This document shows, one piece after another, positions 1 to 8,979 of a DNA stretch of 64,000 nt; the stretch's first letter is position 1, and each line of letters begins with the position of its first letter. A program made the position numbers and the translations under genes. The notes under the pieces are model-generated. The model was given only the letters and a program-made list of their open reading frames with translations, had not been told where the DNA came from and did no database searches. Origin of the DNA: Flavobacterium hibisci (GTDB lineage Bacteria; Bacteroidota; Bacteroidia; Flavobacteriales; Flavobacteriaceae); assembly GCF_020026925.1 (NCBI RefSeq), contig NZ_JAIQDW010000017.1, positions 35,999 through 99,998 of the forward strand, written 5' to 3'.

Positions 1-348
1 TAAACTTGTGACAACAAATATTTTACCTCCTCTTCCGCCCGGTGTTTGAGCTCCGCCTCCCATAGCACCGGGAAAAGCAGGAATATCAGCATGAACCAAA
101 TCAGTTGGTAATGATGCCCAAGGCACATAAGGTCTTCCTTGCAATTCTTCGGCTTTGATAATATGTTCATTGGCTTTCCAAATCTGATCCAAGCGCTCAC
201 TTTCAGCCTTCATCATGGCATCAGTTTTTTCCTGAAGCGGTTTTGGAATATCAGGATACTGAGCGTAGGCTGATGAAAAGATCGAACAGAATGAAAGCGC
301 TATTATTGTTCTAAGGGTCGTCTTGTGAAAATTGTTTTGCATGATCAT
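1..348 (-). CDS. PL1-type pectate lyase, N-terminal part only (cut by window edge)
   Basis: This is the 5' part of a minus-strand gene that runs off the left edge. The start is ATG at 348, or the in-frame ATG at 342. The translation has a signal peptide ending near SSAYAQ, a charged helical linker, a PYVPWASLPTDL segment and then PAFPGAMGGG followed by GGRGGKIFVVTSL. The last parts are the opening strands of the PL1-type parallel beta-helix. The same order occurs in the complete lyase at 1193-2902 (PFIPWASRPTDL, PAFPGAEGGG, GGRGGNVYVVTSL), so the two are paralogues separated only by the DUF3826 gene. It probably cleaves polygalacturonate or a rhamnogalacturonan backbone by beta-elimination. 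The catalytic part lies outside the window, so specificity cannot be judged. Confidence 0.85.
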   Translation of the reverse strand, partial: MIMQNNFHKTTLRTIIALSFCSIFSSAYAQYPDIPKPLQEKTDAMMKAESERLDQIWKANEHIIKAEELQGRPYVPWASLPTDLVHADIPAFPGAMGGGAQTPGGRGGKIFVVTSL

Positions 349-442
349 TAGTATGAAGTTTGTAGTTAGAATAGTTTGACACTGCAATTCATATAAAGTT
401 TAACTTCTAATTTCAAAAATTAAACATGTCAAAAAATAGCCG

Positions 443-1114
443 CTATTCCTTCTTTTGATTCTTTTCTTTTTCTGCAATACGTTTATTCCAGCCTTCTCTT
501 TCTTTAGTTAAATCGTAACCTTCTTTAGACAGGTAATTATTGATTCTTCCTTTGTATTTACCAAACCAGGCATGCTTTTCTTTAGAAGAACCACCATCCA
601 TGGCGTGTTCCCTTGCTTCAACTAAAGCATCGTAAATATATTTTTTTTGAGCTTCTGTCAAGGTAGGAATCATATCATTATACGCTGTTACCGTAATCGG
701 AAGTACACCATACGTCATTCCGTCTTTTACCTCGGTGATTTTTGCTTCGTTTAACTGTGTTTTTAATTTTTTAAGATAAGCTTTGTGCAGTTTGTCAATT
801 GATTTATCTGCATCAGCTTTTAGTTTATCAATTTTATCGTTTTGTTTTTCTTTAGTTAAACTACTATCGTCTTTTACTTTTTTAACTGCAGCATCTCTTT
901 CGTCCTGGATTTTGCTCAAATCACGAAACTGCTGTGCAATGATATTGGTTACAGCTGTTTCTTTTTGTTTGTCATTTAAGGCTAATTTCTCAACAATCTT
1001 AGCTGCTCTTTCATTGGTAACCTTTACATATTCCGGGTCTGCATCCTGCTGTGCGCTTAATTTGCAAAAGGCAAAAAACAAGAACAATATCCCTAATTTC
1101 TTAATTGATGTCAT
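443..1114 (-). CDS. DUF3826-family secreted protein
   Basis: A protein of 223 residues with a signal peptide (hydrophobic LGILFLFFAFC, cleavage near LSAQ). The mature part is very rich in Lys, Glu, Asp and Ala and looks largely alpha-helical; residues 50-125 could form a coiled coil. The C-terminal segment AWFGKYKGRINNYLSKEGYD resembles what I recall of DUF3826, a Bacteroidota family often coded beside pectate lyases in utilisation loci. That assignment is from memory of the family. It sits between two PL1-type lyase genes in the SusCD operon, which suggests a periplasmic role in pectin use. No catalytic motif is evident and no biochemical function is proposed. Confidence 0.72.
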   Translation of the reverse strand: MTSIKKLGILFLFFAFCKLSAQQDADPEYVKVTNERAAKIVEKLALNDKQKETAVTNIIAQQFRDLSKIQDERDAAVKKVKDDSSLTKEKQNDKIDKLKADADKSIDKLHKAYLKKLKTQLNEAKITEVKDGMTYGVLPITVTAYNDMIPTLTEAQKKYIYDALVEAREHAMDGGSSKEKHAWFGKYKGRINNYLSKEGYDLTKEREGWNKRIAEKEKNQKKE

Positions 1115-1192
1115 TTTATTTATTTTTTAGTCTAAAGTCAAAGGTTATAAAGTTGAAAGTTTATCCCAAGGTTTATGACCTAACTTCACTTT

Positions 1193-2902
1193 TTATTTTA
1201 AGTCTAACAAAGGTCTTACCAAAGTTTCTTTATTATTCGCTAAATCTGTCCAGTCCACTTTGATAGCCGGGTTTACACCGTTGATGTAGTCTTCGATATT
1301 AGAATATCCATCACCATTTAAATCTTTTTTAGTATCAGACGGGTCTTTTGGATCTAACCCGTATTTTTTCTCCCATGCATCCGGCATACCGTCTTTATCT
1401 GTGTCGACATAAGGTTTTCCTTTGTATTCAGGATATCCGCCTACCTGTGAAATATCTGTGATGATTCCTTGTTTATACGAATCTTTCGGTAAGCGACGGT
1501 GTTCAAATTGGTAGAAGTCTTTTTTCTCCAATCCTTTTGCGTATTCCGGAACTCCGGTTTTAACGGTTCTTACGATTCTTTCATCCACTTTGTCCCTGAT
1601 TGGCAAAGTTGCTCCCACATTTTTAAGAACAAATTCATATGCTTCATCTGCTTTCATAAAAGGACGGAACCATGGCATTGGGAAAGGTTTGTCACTTTTC
1701 ATTTTATCGAAATAGGTTTTGGCCTCATCATACCCCATTAATTCCCCTTTTTTGTTTTCGATCTGAATACCACCATCCCAGTTGTCTTTGGTAACTTTTT
1801 CGTTACCATTTACTATGTTTCCTGTTACGTGTGCTCTACCAAAAACCATATAAGGCAATTTGCTTCTTCCTGATTCCGGTTTTAAGATTCTGTAGCTGAT
1901 TGGTTCATTTAAATTCGTTACAGGTCCCGGTTTGTAGAAATTGTTGATAATATTGTAGTTCGCCGTGTAATCACCTCCATCTGTTGATCTGTTGTACCAG
2001 TTGAAAACAACATTGTTTACAAAATTGAAAATTCCGTTCCAGCCGATAGACGGGTTTCTACCTGCGTTGTTAGCCCACATATTTCTCATAAAAGAGCAGT
2101 TTTCACCGCCTAAAGTACTTCCGAAAGCGTGGTTATACGTATCCAATGCTTCTCCGAACAAACTATTTTGAATGGTTATGTTTACTGTACCCACTTTAAC
2201 TTCCGGATAACCGGCACCAGGATTATACATGTGACGGTACATAGACATATTTTCATCTAATCCCCAGGTTGCAGAAACGTGATCGATCATGATATTTCCA
2301 ACAGGATTTCCTCCAATAGCATCATCACGACGGCCTACGAAAGTTTCTCCCCTGCGGAAACGCATATGTCTGATAATTACATCGTGTGTATCAATCCAAG
2401 TAGATTCTCCTGCCACGCAAATTCCGTCACCAGGAGCTGTTTGCCCCGCAATGGTAATATAAGGAGCACGAATAATTAATGGGCTTTTAAGTCTGATAAT
2501 TCCTGATACATTGAAAACTACTATTCTGGCTCCGCCTTTTTCGCACGCTTCACGCAAAGTTCCGGGTCCGCGGTCTTCTAAGCTTGTTACCACATAAACA
2601 TTTCCGCCACGTCCTCCAAAAGTGTACATACCTCCTCCTTCAGCTCCTGGAAAAGCAGGTATAGACGCCTGTGGTAAATCTGTTGGCCTTGATGCCCATG
2701 GAATAAATGGCTTGCCGTGTTTCGCTTCTTCTTCAATTACAACTAATGCTTTTTCCCACGCTTCGTCTGAAAGTCTGTTAGCCTCCGCAATAATGGCGTC
2801 TTGTTGTGCCTTAATCTCAGGGCTGATTTTTGGGTATTGGGCAAAACATTTCATGCTTCCCAAAAGCAAAAGGGGCAATACAAATAATGCTGAATTTTTC
2901 AT
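1193..2902 (-). CDS. Secreted PL1-type pectate lyase with calcium-binding TSP3-like tail
   Basis: A beta-helix polysaccharide lyase that should cut de-esterified galacturonan by beta-elimination. I chose ATG 2902 because it begins a good signal peptide (LFVLPLLLLGSMKCFAQ); an earlier in-frame ATG at 2935 would lie against a hairpin at 2936-2969. The mature protein opens with a helical segment of about 40 residues and PFIPWASRPTDL. The lyase fold follows, with PAFPGAEGGG (about residue 83), GPGTLREACE, ITIAGQTAPGDGI and MIDHVSATWGLDENM. The last 60 residues hold Asp-rich repeats, DTDKDGMPDAWEKKYGLDP and DLNGDGYSNIEDYING, typical of calcium-binding TSP3/dockerin-like loops. No T9SS C-terminal domain is present. 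It follows SusD in the same operon. PL1 is the best call; the exact subfamily is uncertain. Confidence 0.88.
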   Translation of the reverse strand: MKNSALFVLPLLLLGSMKCFAQYPKISPEIKAQQDAIIAEANRLSDEAWEKALVVIEEEAKHGKPFIPWASRPTDLPQASIPAFPGAEGGGMYTFGGRGGNVYVVTSLEDRGPGTLREACEKGGARIVVFNVSGIIRLKSPLIIRAPYITIAGQTAPGDGICVAGESTWIDTHDVIIRHMRFRRGETFVGRRDDAIGGNPVGNIMIDHVSATWGLDENMSMYRHMYNPGAGYPEVKVGTVNITIQNSLFGEALDTYNHAFGSTLGGENCSFMRNMWANNAGRNPSIGWNGIFNFVNNVVFNWYNRSTDGGDYTANYNIINNFYKPGPVTNLNEPISYRILKPESGRSKLPYMVFGRAHVTGNIVNGNEKVTKDNWDGGIQIENKKGELMGYDEAKTYFDKMKSDKPFPMPWFRPFMKADEAYEFVLKNVGATLPIRDKVDERIVRTVKTGVPEYAKGLEKKDFYQFEHRRLPKDSYKQGIITDISQVGGYPEYKGKPYVDTDKDGMPDAWEKKYGLDPKDPSDTKKDLNGDGYSNIEDYINGVNPAIKVDWTDLANNKETLVRPLLDLK

Positions 2903-2935
2903 GTTAATTTTAATTTGGTAATTCGATTTAAACAA

Positions 2936-2969
2936 ATCACCTGTATCTTTTTGAGGGAATACAGGTGAT
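2936..2969 (-). terminator. Hairpin between susD and the PL1 lyase gene
   Basis: Perfect 11-bp arms ATCACCTGTAT and ATACAGGTGAT with a 12-base loop. In the direction of transcription it is followed by TTGTTTAAAT, not a strong T-run. It may lower read-through from susCD into the lyase genes or stabilise the susCD transcript. It lies just upstream of the longer possible start of the lyase and so favours the shorter start. Confidence 0.45.
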
Positions 2970-2993
2970 AGTTATAGTATTTTAATATTTTTT

Positions 2994-5042
2994 TTATTTC
3001 AAAGGATCAAAATTCCCTCCCCATCCCTGGGTTTGTTCTAAATATGGAGAAGAATCTAACAATGATTGATATATTCCGAAATAGTAGTATTCTTTATACC
3101 ATGTGAATTTCCAATCGTTGGTAGTAGAATCTAAGTTATCTCTTTCAACTATATCAAAATAATTTGTATATAAATATTCCATGTATGCATCATAATTTGG
3201 AATTACTGTTCCAGGATTTTTTCCTGTTGCCGGAATTGTGTATGGAAAAACAGGATCTCTGTTAACAACTGGAGCAACACCTGAAGCATTAGCAAGGAAA
3301 GGATCCGTCGCTGCTATATATTTAGTCCCATCAGTTTTTTTGGCAACAATAAAATAACCTGTTCTTCTAGTTCCATTAAGCGGTGCAATACCGAGTCTTG
3401 TACATGTTCCTTTCGAATCATCGAAAAGCATCCATCTTCTTAAATCGTAAAAGCGTTTATTTTCATAAGCAAATTCTATTTTTCTTTCGTTTAAAACTGC
3501 TGCAAAATGCTGGTCTCTTGAGTTAATATTCTCTAAGCCATAATCATCTGAAGCTGCCCCCTTAACAATACCTGCTCGGATTCTTATAGATCTAATTAAA
3601 TCTTTACCTTCTGTTAAGTTATTGATACCTATTGCACATTCAGCTAAGTTTAAAACAACCTCTGCAAAACGCATTTCCATGTAATCTGTACCACTATTTA
3701 AATAACCAGTCAAGTTACTAGAGGTTTCATTAGTTGCCTTTCTAACATATATTCCACTAGAATTTGGCCCTGTTTCAGTACTTTTGTCAGGATTCGGGGC
3801 ACTCGCTGTAGGGGCTTTAGAATACCATGAGTATGTCCATTGCTTAAAGGCTGTGTTTTCAGCAAATTTCCATATAGCTCCATTGTAAGCAAATGTTTTA
3901 TAAAATCTTGGATCCCTGTTTTTATAGAACAGTACTGGATTATAAGCTGCATTACCTACAATACTTTTACCATCTGCCATTGGAAAAGCATCTACAATTT
4001 GTTTAGTTGGAGATACTGAACCATTTCCTCCAGCGGCTCTTGAACGTACTGCTCTTTCCCAACCATTATTTTTTTGAAGATTAGATGTTGCAGAATTATT
4101 AAATCCATAAACAATTACTGCTTCAGGATTATTAACCTCTGTAAACCACATATTTCCCCATGCTGTCCCATTTGCTGTACCTCCAGTAGAGAAAAGGCCT
4201 TTTCCTTTAGCTTCTAAAAGTGTTTTTGCAGTAAGATTAGCGTCATAAGCACGTTTCCATCTTTGTACATCATCCGTTGGATTAAAAATCGGACTTGCCC
4301 AAGTTAACAACACACGACCTTTAAAAGCTGCTGCTGCTTCACTTGTAATTCTTCCCCAATTTGCATTTGACCATGTTACATCTTTTAGTAGTTCTTGTGC
4401 CTTATCTAAATCAGAAATAATTTGCTCAATGCATTCAGAAGTAGAACTTCTTGGGACTTCATTTTCAGTCGATCCTTCCTGAACGATTGGATTTTGTGGT
4501 TTTAACACAAGTGGCACACCTCCATATAATCTCACTAAATCAAAATACTGATAAGCTCTCCAAAAATACATCTGACCTTTTAGTGGATTTTTATCAGCAT
4601 CTGCCATACCAAATTTATCAATTCCGTCTAGAAATACATTGATTTGTTTAATACGGGTATAGGCATTATTATTAATACTTTCAGGCATTCTAATCCCAAT
4701 ATAAGTTAATGCATGAGCATTTAAAGGAGAAATCGAAGCCCATGGTTTATTCCAGTTTGATTCGCCGGGAAGTTCATCGGTTGTCTTAGAAAATTCACTA
4801 TTACCACCAGAAGCTAAATCCCATGTATTGACTGAAGCATTATTAGCTGGTAAAAAATTGAAATAAACATAATCTACATATTGTGTAGCTAATACAGGAG
4901 ACTTAAATACGTCTACATCATTTATACCTGCAAAATCCTTCTTTTCTTCCAGAAAATCATCACTACAGCTTGTTGTTATAGAAAAAGTTGCTAAAAGTGT
5001 AAATAAACCTATAGCTTTTATATATTTTATTTTCATAATCAT
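2994..5042 (-). CDS. SusD/RagB-family outer-membrane glycan-binding lipoprotein
   Basis: Surface lipoprotein of 682 residues that should bind pectin fragments and close over the SusC transporter coded just upstream. Lipoprotein signal: a hydrophobic stretch ending ATFSITTSC, with the lipidated Cys followed by SDDFLEEKKDF. The +2 and following acidic residues fit the Bacteroidota surface-export signal. Family features include the early DFLEEK segment, KGQMYFWRAYQYFDLVRLYGGVPLV near residue 155 (the TPR-like SusD core) and the C-terminal RAGIVKG...LNERKIEFAYENKRFYDLRRW block. Start is ATG 5042 or the nearby ATG 5036. It follows SusC by 21 bp. Its length is above the usual 500-600 residues. Confidence 0.95.
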   Translation of the reverse strand: MIMKIKYIKAIGLFTLLATFSITTSCSDDFLEEKKDFAGINDVDVFKSPVLATQYVDYVYFNFLPANNASVNTWDLASGGNSEFSKTTDELPGESNWNKPWASISPLNAHALTYIGIRMPESINNNAYTRIKQINVFLDGIDKFGMADADKNPLKGQMYFWRAYQYFDLVRLYGGVPLVLKPQNPIVQEGSTENEVPRSSTSECIEQIISDLDKAQELLKDVTWSNANWGRITSEAAAAFKGRVLLTWASPIFNPTDDVQRWKRAYDANLTAKTLLEAKGKGLFSTGGTANGTAWGNMWFTEVNNPEAVIVYGFNNSATSNLQKNNGWERAVRSRAAGGNGSVSPTKQIVDAFPMADGKSIVGNAAYNPVLFYKNRDPRFYKTFAYNGAIWKFAENTAFKQWTYSWYSKAPTASAPNPDKSTETGPNSSGIYVRKATNETSSNLTGYLNSGTDYMEMRFAEVVLNLAECAIGINNLTEGKDLIRSIRIRAGIVKGAASDDYGLENINSRDQHFAAVLNERKIEFAYENKRFYDLRRWMLFDDSKGTCTRLGIAPLNGTRRTGYFIVAKKTDGTKYIAATDPFLANASGVAPVVNRDPVFPYTIPATGKNPGTVIPNYDAYMEYLYTNYFDIVERDNLDSTTNDWKFTWYKEYYYFGIYQSLLDSSPYLEQTQGWGGNFDPLK

Positions 5043-5063
5043 ATTTTTTTAATAATCATTAAA

Positions 5064-8000
5064 TTAAAATCCTACATTTAATCCCAAAGATAATGTTCGC
5101 AAGGTAGGATAGTCTAAGTAGCTACCATTTGCCTCTTGGAAACTGTATGGATTATAAAGGTTAAAAGGATTAAGTGCAACAAAATTTAGTTTACAGCTAC
5201 TTATATTTATAGCTTGTAAAGCTTTTTGTGGTAATGAATAACTAAGTGTAATGTTTCTACAGGCAATTCTGAATGAATTAACTTCCCAAAAATCTGAATC
5301 TACAGAGTTAATTTCAACGTAAGCAGGATTTGGCATATTACCATTCGGATTTAAGGTTGGATCATAAATATTATTCCAAATAGATACTGTATTGTCTACA
5401 ATTTGAGGGATTTTAGATTTAAAAGCTTTTCTTGCATCACCTGGAATACTTGAATACCCTCCAAAAGATGCATTAATCACAGTATTAAAACTAAATGATT
5501 TGTATTCAAATCTTAAAGTGCTTCCTAAGCCATAGTGACTATCCGATTTTTTTGCCAATCTCACTTGGTCATTTACATCAATGATACCATCAGGAGCCGC
5601 AAATTGCCCGTTTCCTAAATAAGCTCCTCTAACATCTCTGTAATACAACATACCAGGTCTAAGCTGTGAAGGTGTATATGTTGTGTTTCCGCTTATGTTT
5701 TTAACAGCCGTAATTTTGTACTGAGCAACATATTTATCTATATCTTCCTGATTTTTAAACATCCCTATATAATCATAACCCCACACTCCATTATCAGTCG
5801 ATTCTCCTGGCTTTTTATTCCATGGTTTTAAGATATCTTCATTGTTATAATTTCCTTTGATTGCTTTATTGTCAGACCATCCAAAACGCATGTCAATTCC
5901 ATACTTTATATCCTGTCCCACTTTATCATTCCATCCTACTGCTAATTCAACTCCAAAAGTGTCCATTTTTCCATAATTTTGAGCAGCTACTGTTCCTCCA
6001 ATTGTAAATGGCAAATTACCTGTTACATTCATTAGCAGATTTGTTCCTATATTGTAATATGATTCTGCAGTAAGAGCTAATCTATTGTTCAAAAATTTCA
6101 TATCAACACCAAAATTAGTCTTTATTTCATCACTCCAGGTTGCATCTGGATTTGGAGACGCTTCCATTTTCCATCCATGTGTCATATCGGTATTTCCTCC
6201 AAAAACCGCTCCTTTGCTACCTTGATAACTATACCTTTGTTTCCATAACCATGCTTTTGTATCATCTTTACCTAACAAACCAATAGAGTATCTAAATTTA
6301 AGAAAATCAATTGTAGAAGATTCAAAAAAGTCTTCCTTAGAAACTACCCAACCGATAGATCCTGAGTAAAAATTACCCCAATAGTATTCTGGAGCAAATT
6401 TCGTTGATGCATCACTCCTAAATAAGAACTCAGCTAAATATTTATCTCCGTAAGCATAATTTACCCTTCCAACATATCCTAATGAACCACTTTCATTTTT
6501 TGTAGTTTGACCATCAATAGCACCATTAGCAGTAGTAAATTGACCATTAGTGCCATCTAAAACATTTGTTTTTGAAACACGTTCTTTATTTAATGTTGCT
6601 TCAGATTTTTCAATTCCAAACACTCCACTAATACTATGTTTGCCAAAAGTACGGTCATATGAAACGGTTAAGTTTAACTGCTCAGATAATGTAGTGGTAT
6701 TGTCAAATAATAATATGTCTCCATTATTATATTTCGTTGCTTTAAGTGGTGCATCGGTAATATTATCATTAAATATGTGTTCATTATCTCCTAGACCTTT
6801 AAACTGATATAAAGTATAACTAGTTCCTACCTGCGTCCCCCTAATATTACCCATGTTGCGTGCATAAGATCCTCTTGCCATCAAACCCTTTATAAAGGGA
6901 ACTTTATATTCTGTGTACATATTCACAGTCATTGTACTTGCAGTAGTTTCTGCAAGATTATTCAAACGTTGAATTTCAGGATAATGATAACGTTGATTTC
7001 CATCATTATTATTTAACAATTCAATTGGTAAACCATTAACATAATTTGGGATATATGGAATATGAGTTAACAACTCGTTATAATCATTTTCATCTTTCTC
7101 CCCTCCAATTTTATTGAATGTTTTTTGTTGATCTGAATAAAAGCCAGACAACTGTAATCCTGCTTTCCAGTTGGAAGATAATTTAACATCAGTTCCAGCC
7201 CTAAAATTCCATTTACTATAATCCAATGTACTTAAATTTCCATTTTGTTGAAAATAAGAAGCGCCCGCAAAATACGTAGCTTTCTCAGAGCCACCAGTTA
7301 CGTTCAAATTATGTCTCATATTAAAGGATGGCTTCCATTCATCATCTAAATATGTATTTTTCAAAGTCTTGAAATATTCCAATTCATCGTTTGAAAATAT
7401 ATATTCTTTACCAGTTTGATTATAACCATTAGGCCCATTCATAATATTCACGTATTGTGCAAATTCATATGCATTCAACATTTTTGATTGGTAGGTTTTA
7501 TCATTCGAGCCATAAGAACCACTGTAAGAAAATTTAGGATCTCCTTTCGTACCTCTTTTAGTTGTTACTAATACAACCCCTTGAGCTGAACGAGCTCCAT
7601 AAATTGCTGCAGCAGCATCTTTAAGAAAAGAGATGCTTTCTACTTCAGAAGAATCTAAATTATCAAAAAGCGTACTATCATTTAGACCATCCGCTCCAAT
7701 TTGTAAAACACCATCGATAACATATAATGGGTTTAAATTCCCTCCATCTTTTGCTAAAGAATAAGGTTGTCTAATTGTCAAATTAGATTTTACTCCAGGT
7801 CTAGTAGATCCCCCTGAAACACCAACTCCTAAAACCCTTCCTTGTAAAGCAGTACCTAAGTCTCCAACAGGCAAATCTGTTATTTCACTCATTTTAACAG
7901 TTTCTATAGCACCTGTAAGATGAGTTTTCTTTTGACTCGTGTATCCCACAACTACAATGTTATCTAATTGATTAGAGTCTTCTTGTAATCTTGCATCAAG

Positions 8001-8285
8001 ATTAGTACGACCATTTAAAGGAATTTCTATTTTCTTCATTCCAATAAAAGAAAAAACCAATGTTGCCCCAGGTTTTACATTAATTTCATATTTACCGTTG
8101 TAATCTGTTGTAACGGAGTTTTTTGTAGATTTTTCTGTCACATTCACACCTGGCATTAGTCCGCTTGAATTATCTGTAACGGTACCAGTGATCTTAATTT
8201 GGCTGCTTCCATTTTGGGCATAAGTGATAATGCTCATTAATGCAAACAAAATAAAACTACATCTTTTGATAAGTGTTTGTTTCAT
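5064..8285 (-). CDS. SusC/RagA-family TonB-dependent outer-membrane transporter
   Basis: Outer-membrane importer of 1073 residues that would take up pectin or rhamnogalacturonan oligosaccharides with the SusD partner. Signal peptide residues 1-23 end near MSIITYAQ. Next comes a carboxypeptidase-like domain (IKITGTVTDNSSGLMPGVNV, about residues 29-105), a plug domain that includes VVVGYTSQKKTHLTGAIETV, ALQGRVLGVGVSGGS and SFLKDAAAAIYGARSAQGVV (about 220-240), then a 22-strand-type barrel ending in an aromatic residue (LGLNVGF). It is the first gene of the operon and is preceded by a promoter region with CCTG direct repeats. Family assignment is secure; the actual ligand is inferred from the neighbours. 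Confidence 0.96.
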   Translation of the reverse strand: MKQTLIKRCSFILFALMSIITYAQNGSSQIKITGTVTDNSSGLMPGVNVTEKSTKNSVTTDYNGKYEINVKPGATLVFSFIGMKKIEIPLNGRTNLDARLQEDSNQLDNIVVVGYTSQKKTHLTGAIETVKMSEITDLPVGDLGTALQGRVLGVGVSGGSTRPGVKSNLTIRQPYSLAKDGGNLNPLYVIDGVLQIGADGLNDSTLFDNLDSSEVESISFLKDAAAAIYGARSAQGVVLVTTKRGTKGDPKFSYSGSYGSNDKTYQSKMLNAYEFAQYVNIMNGPNGYNQTGKEYIFSNDELEYFKTLKNTYLDDEWKPSFNMRHNLNVTGGSEKATYFAGASYFQQNGNLSTLDYSKWNFRAGTDVKLSSNWKAGLQLSGFYSDQQKTFNKIGGEKDENDYNELLTHIPYIPNYVNGLPIELLNNNDGNQRYHYPEIQRLNNLAETTASTMTVNMYTEYKVPFIKGLMARGSYARNMGNIRGTQVGTSYTLYQFKGLGDNEHIFNDNITDAPLKATKYNNGDILLFDNTTTLSEQLNLTVSYDRTFGKHSISGVFGIEKSEATLNKERVSKTNVLDGTNGQFTTANGAIDGQTTKNESGSLGYVGRVNYAYGDKYLAEFLFRSDASTKFAPEYYWGNFYSGSIGWVVSKEDFFESSTIDFLKFRYSIGLLGKDDTKAWLWKQRYSYQGSKGAVFGGNTDMTHGWKMEASPNPDATWSDEIKTNFGVDMKFLNNRLALTAESYYNIGTNLLMNVTGNLPFTIGGTVAAQNYGKMDTFGVELAVGWNDKVGQDIKYGIDMRFGWSDNKAIKGNYNNEDILKPWNKKPGESTDNGVWGYDYIGMFKNQEDIDKYVAQYKITAVKNISGNTTYTPSQLRPGMLYYRDVRGAYLGNGQFAAPDGIIDVNDQVRLAKKSDSHYGLGSTLRFEYKSFSFNTVINASFGGYSSIPGDARKAFKSKIPQIVDNTVSIWNNIYDPTLNPNGNMPNPAYVEINSVDSDFWEVNSFRIACRNITLSYSLPQKALQAINISSCKLNFVALNPFNLYNPYSFQEANGSYLDYPTLRTLSLGLNVGF

Positions 8286-8427
8286 AAATTTTTGATTTAG
8301 TTAGATTAATAGTTAGGTTAGTTTTTAGTTTTAATAATTAATTTTAACGTTAATAGATACTACAATTTTATGGGCTATTAAATAACTGCAGAAAGTTAAA
8401 CGTTAAAAACACATTTATACTTGGTTT

Positions 8428-8435
8428 CAAAAATA
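8428..8435 (-). promoter_or_regulatory. Candidate -7 box of susC (TATTTTTG)
   Basis: On the minus strand the sequence is TATTTTTG, an exact match to the Bacteroidota -7 consensus TAnnTTTG. It lies 23 bases downstream of the last CAGG of the direct repeats. No good TTTG -33 element is seen at the right distance, which fits an activator-dependent promoter. The leader would be about 135 bases. Confidence 0.5.
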
Positions 8436-8458
8436 TAAGGATTGAAAATCACAACTGT

Positions 8459-8472
8459 CCTGTAGCATCCTG
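8459..8472 (-). promoter_or_regulatory. CCTG direct repeat upstream of susC (site A)
   Basis: The plus strand reads CCTGTAGCATCCTG: two CCTG units starting at 8459 and 8469, a 10-bp period. The same unit with the same period and the same 23-base distance to a -7-like box occurs upstream of the GH78 gene (31242-31265) and upstream of the beta-helix/mutarotase gene (43512-43525). It is probably the binding site of a shared activator. Confidence 0.55.
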
Positions 8473-8940
8473 CTAAAAAATTATCATCAAAAAAATTTAA
8501 GTAAAAAAAGTGTATCCTTAAAAAAATGTAAGAGTAAATAGTGTTACATCAAAAAAAACCATGAAAATTTAAACATAACAAAACGGAGGCAATATAAGTA
8601 AGAAAAAATACCTGGAAACGAAGCTATTTTAAAAAAAAACAATGACATTAAAAATAATTATCTATATTTTTTTTATTGAAACACTTTAAGAAATCGATTT
8701 CTTTTAATTAAAATTCTTACAAAGAATATAATTCATCACAAATAAAAAAAAATTAAAAAAATTAAAAAAAATAATTTAAGAGTAGTAAATTCTTATTAAT
8801 ACAGTGACGATCTTCTGGATTTTAAGTGTTTAATATAAATCGATTATTCTGTGTCGAGATTGGAGATTGACGTTATGCTGAAGTACTTTTTAATCTTCCA
8901 CAATAATCGAATTGCCTCATATAGGAACTGGCTTGTTGTA

Positions 8941-8975
8941 ATTGTATAAGTCTCAATCCTATAATCCTATACAAT
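8941..8975 (-). terminator. Hairpin after the first pectinesterase gene
   Basis: Arms ATTGTATA (8941-8948) and TATACAAT (8968-8975), just past the stop codon of the minus-strand CE8 gene. The T-run is weak, so termination efficiency is uncertain. Confidence 0.4.
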
Positions 8976-8979
8976 AATT

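Larger units (their letters stand above)
8286..8979. promoter_or_regulatory. Long AT-rich intergenic region upstream of susC
   Basis: This 694-base gap has no convincing gene on either strand. It holds the susC promoter and an upstream CCTG repeat (8459-8472), long A/T runs, two ATCGAT-centred palindromes near 8697-8705 and 8838-8846 of unknown meaning, and the hairpin downstream of the pectinesterase gene at its right end. Confidence 0.6.

Noticed and set aside
783..1130. Plus-strand open frame opposite the DUF3826 gene
   Set aside because: It is antisense to a gene with a clear signal peptide and has composition typical of a shadow frame.
5064..8285. Presence of a SusE/SusF or HTCS gene next to SusCD
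   Set aside because: Looked for and not found; the neighbours are a PL1 lyase and a pectinesterase.
8690..8850. ATCGAT palindromes upstream of susC as LacI operators
   Set aside because: The ATCGAT core also occurs in coding sequence (for example 31176-31187 and near 51105), so it is not specific enough to call an operator.
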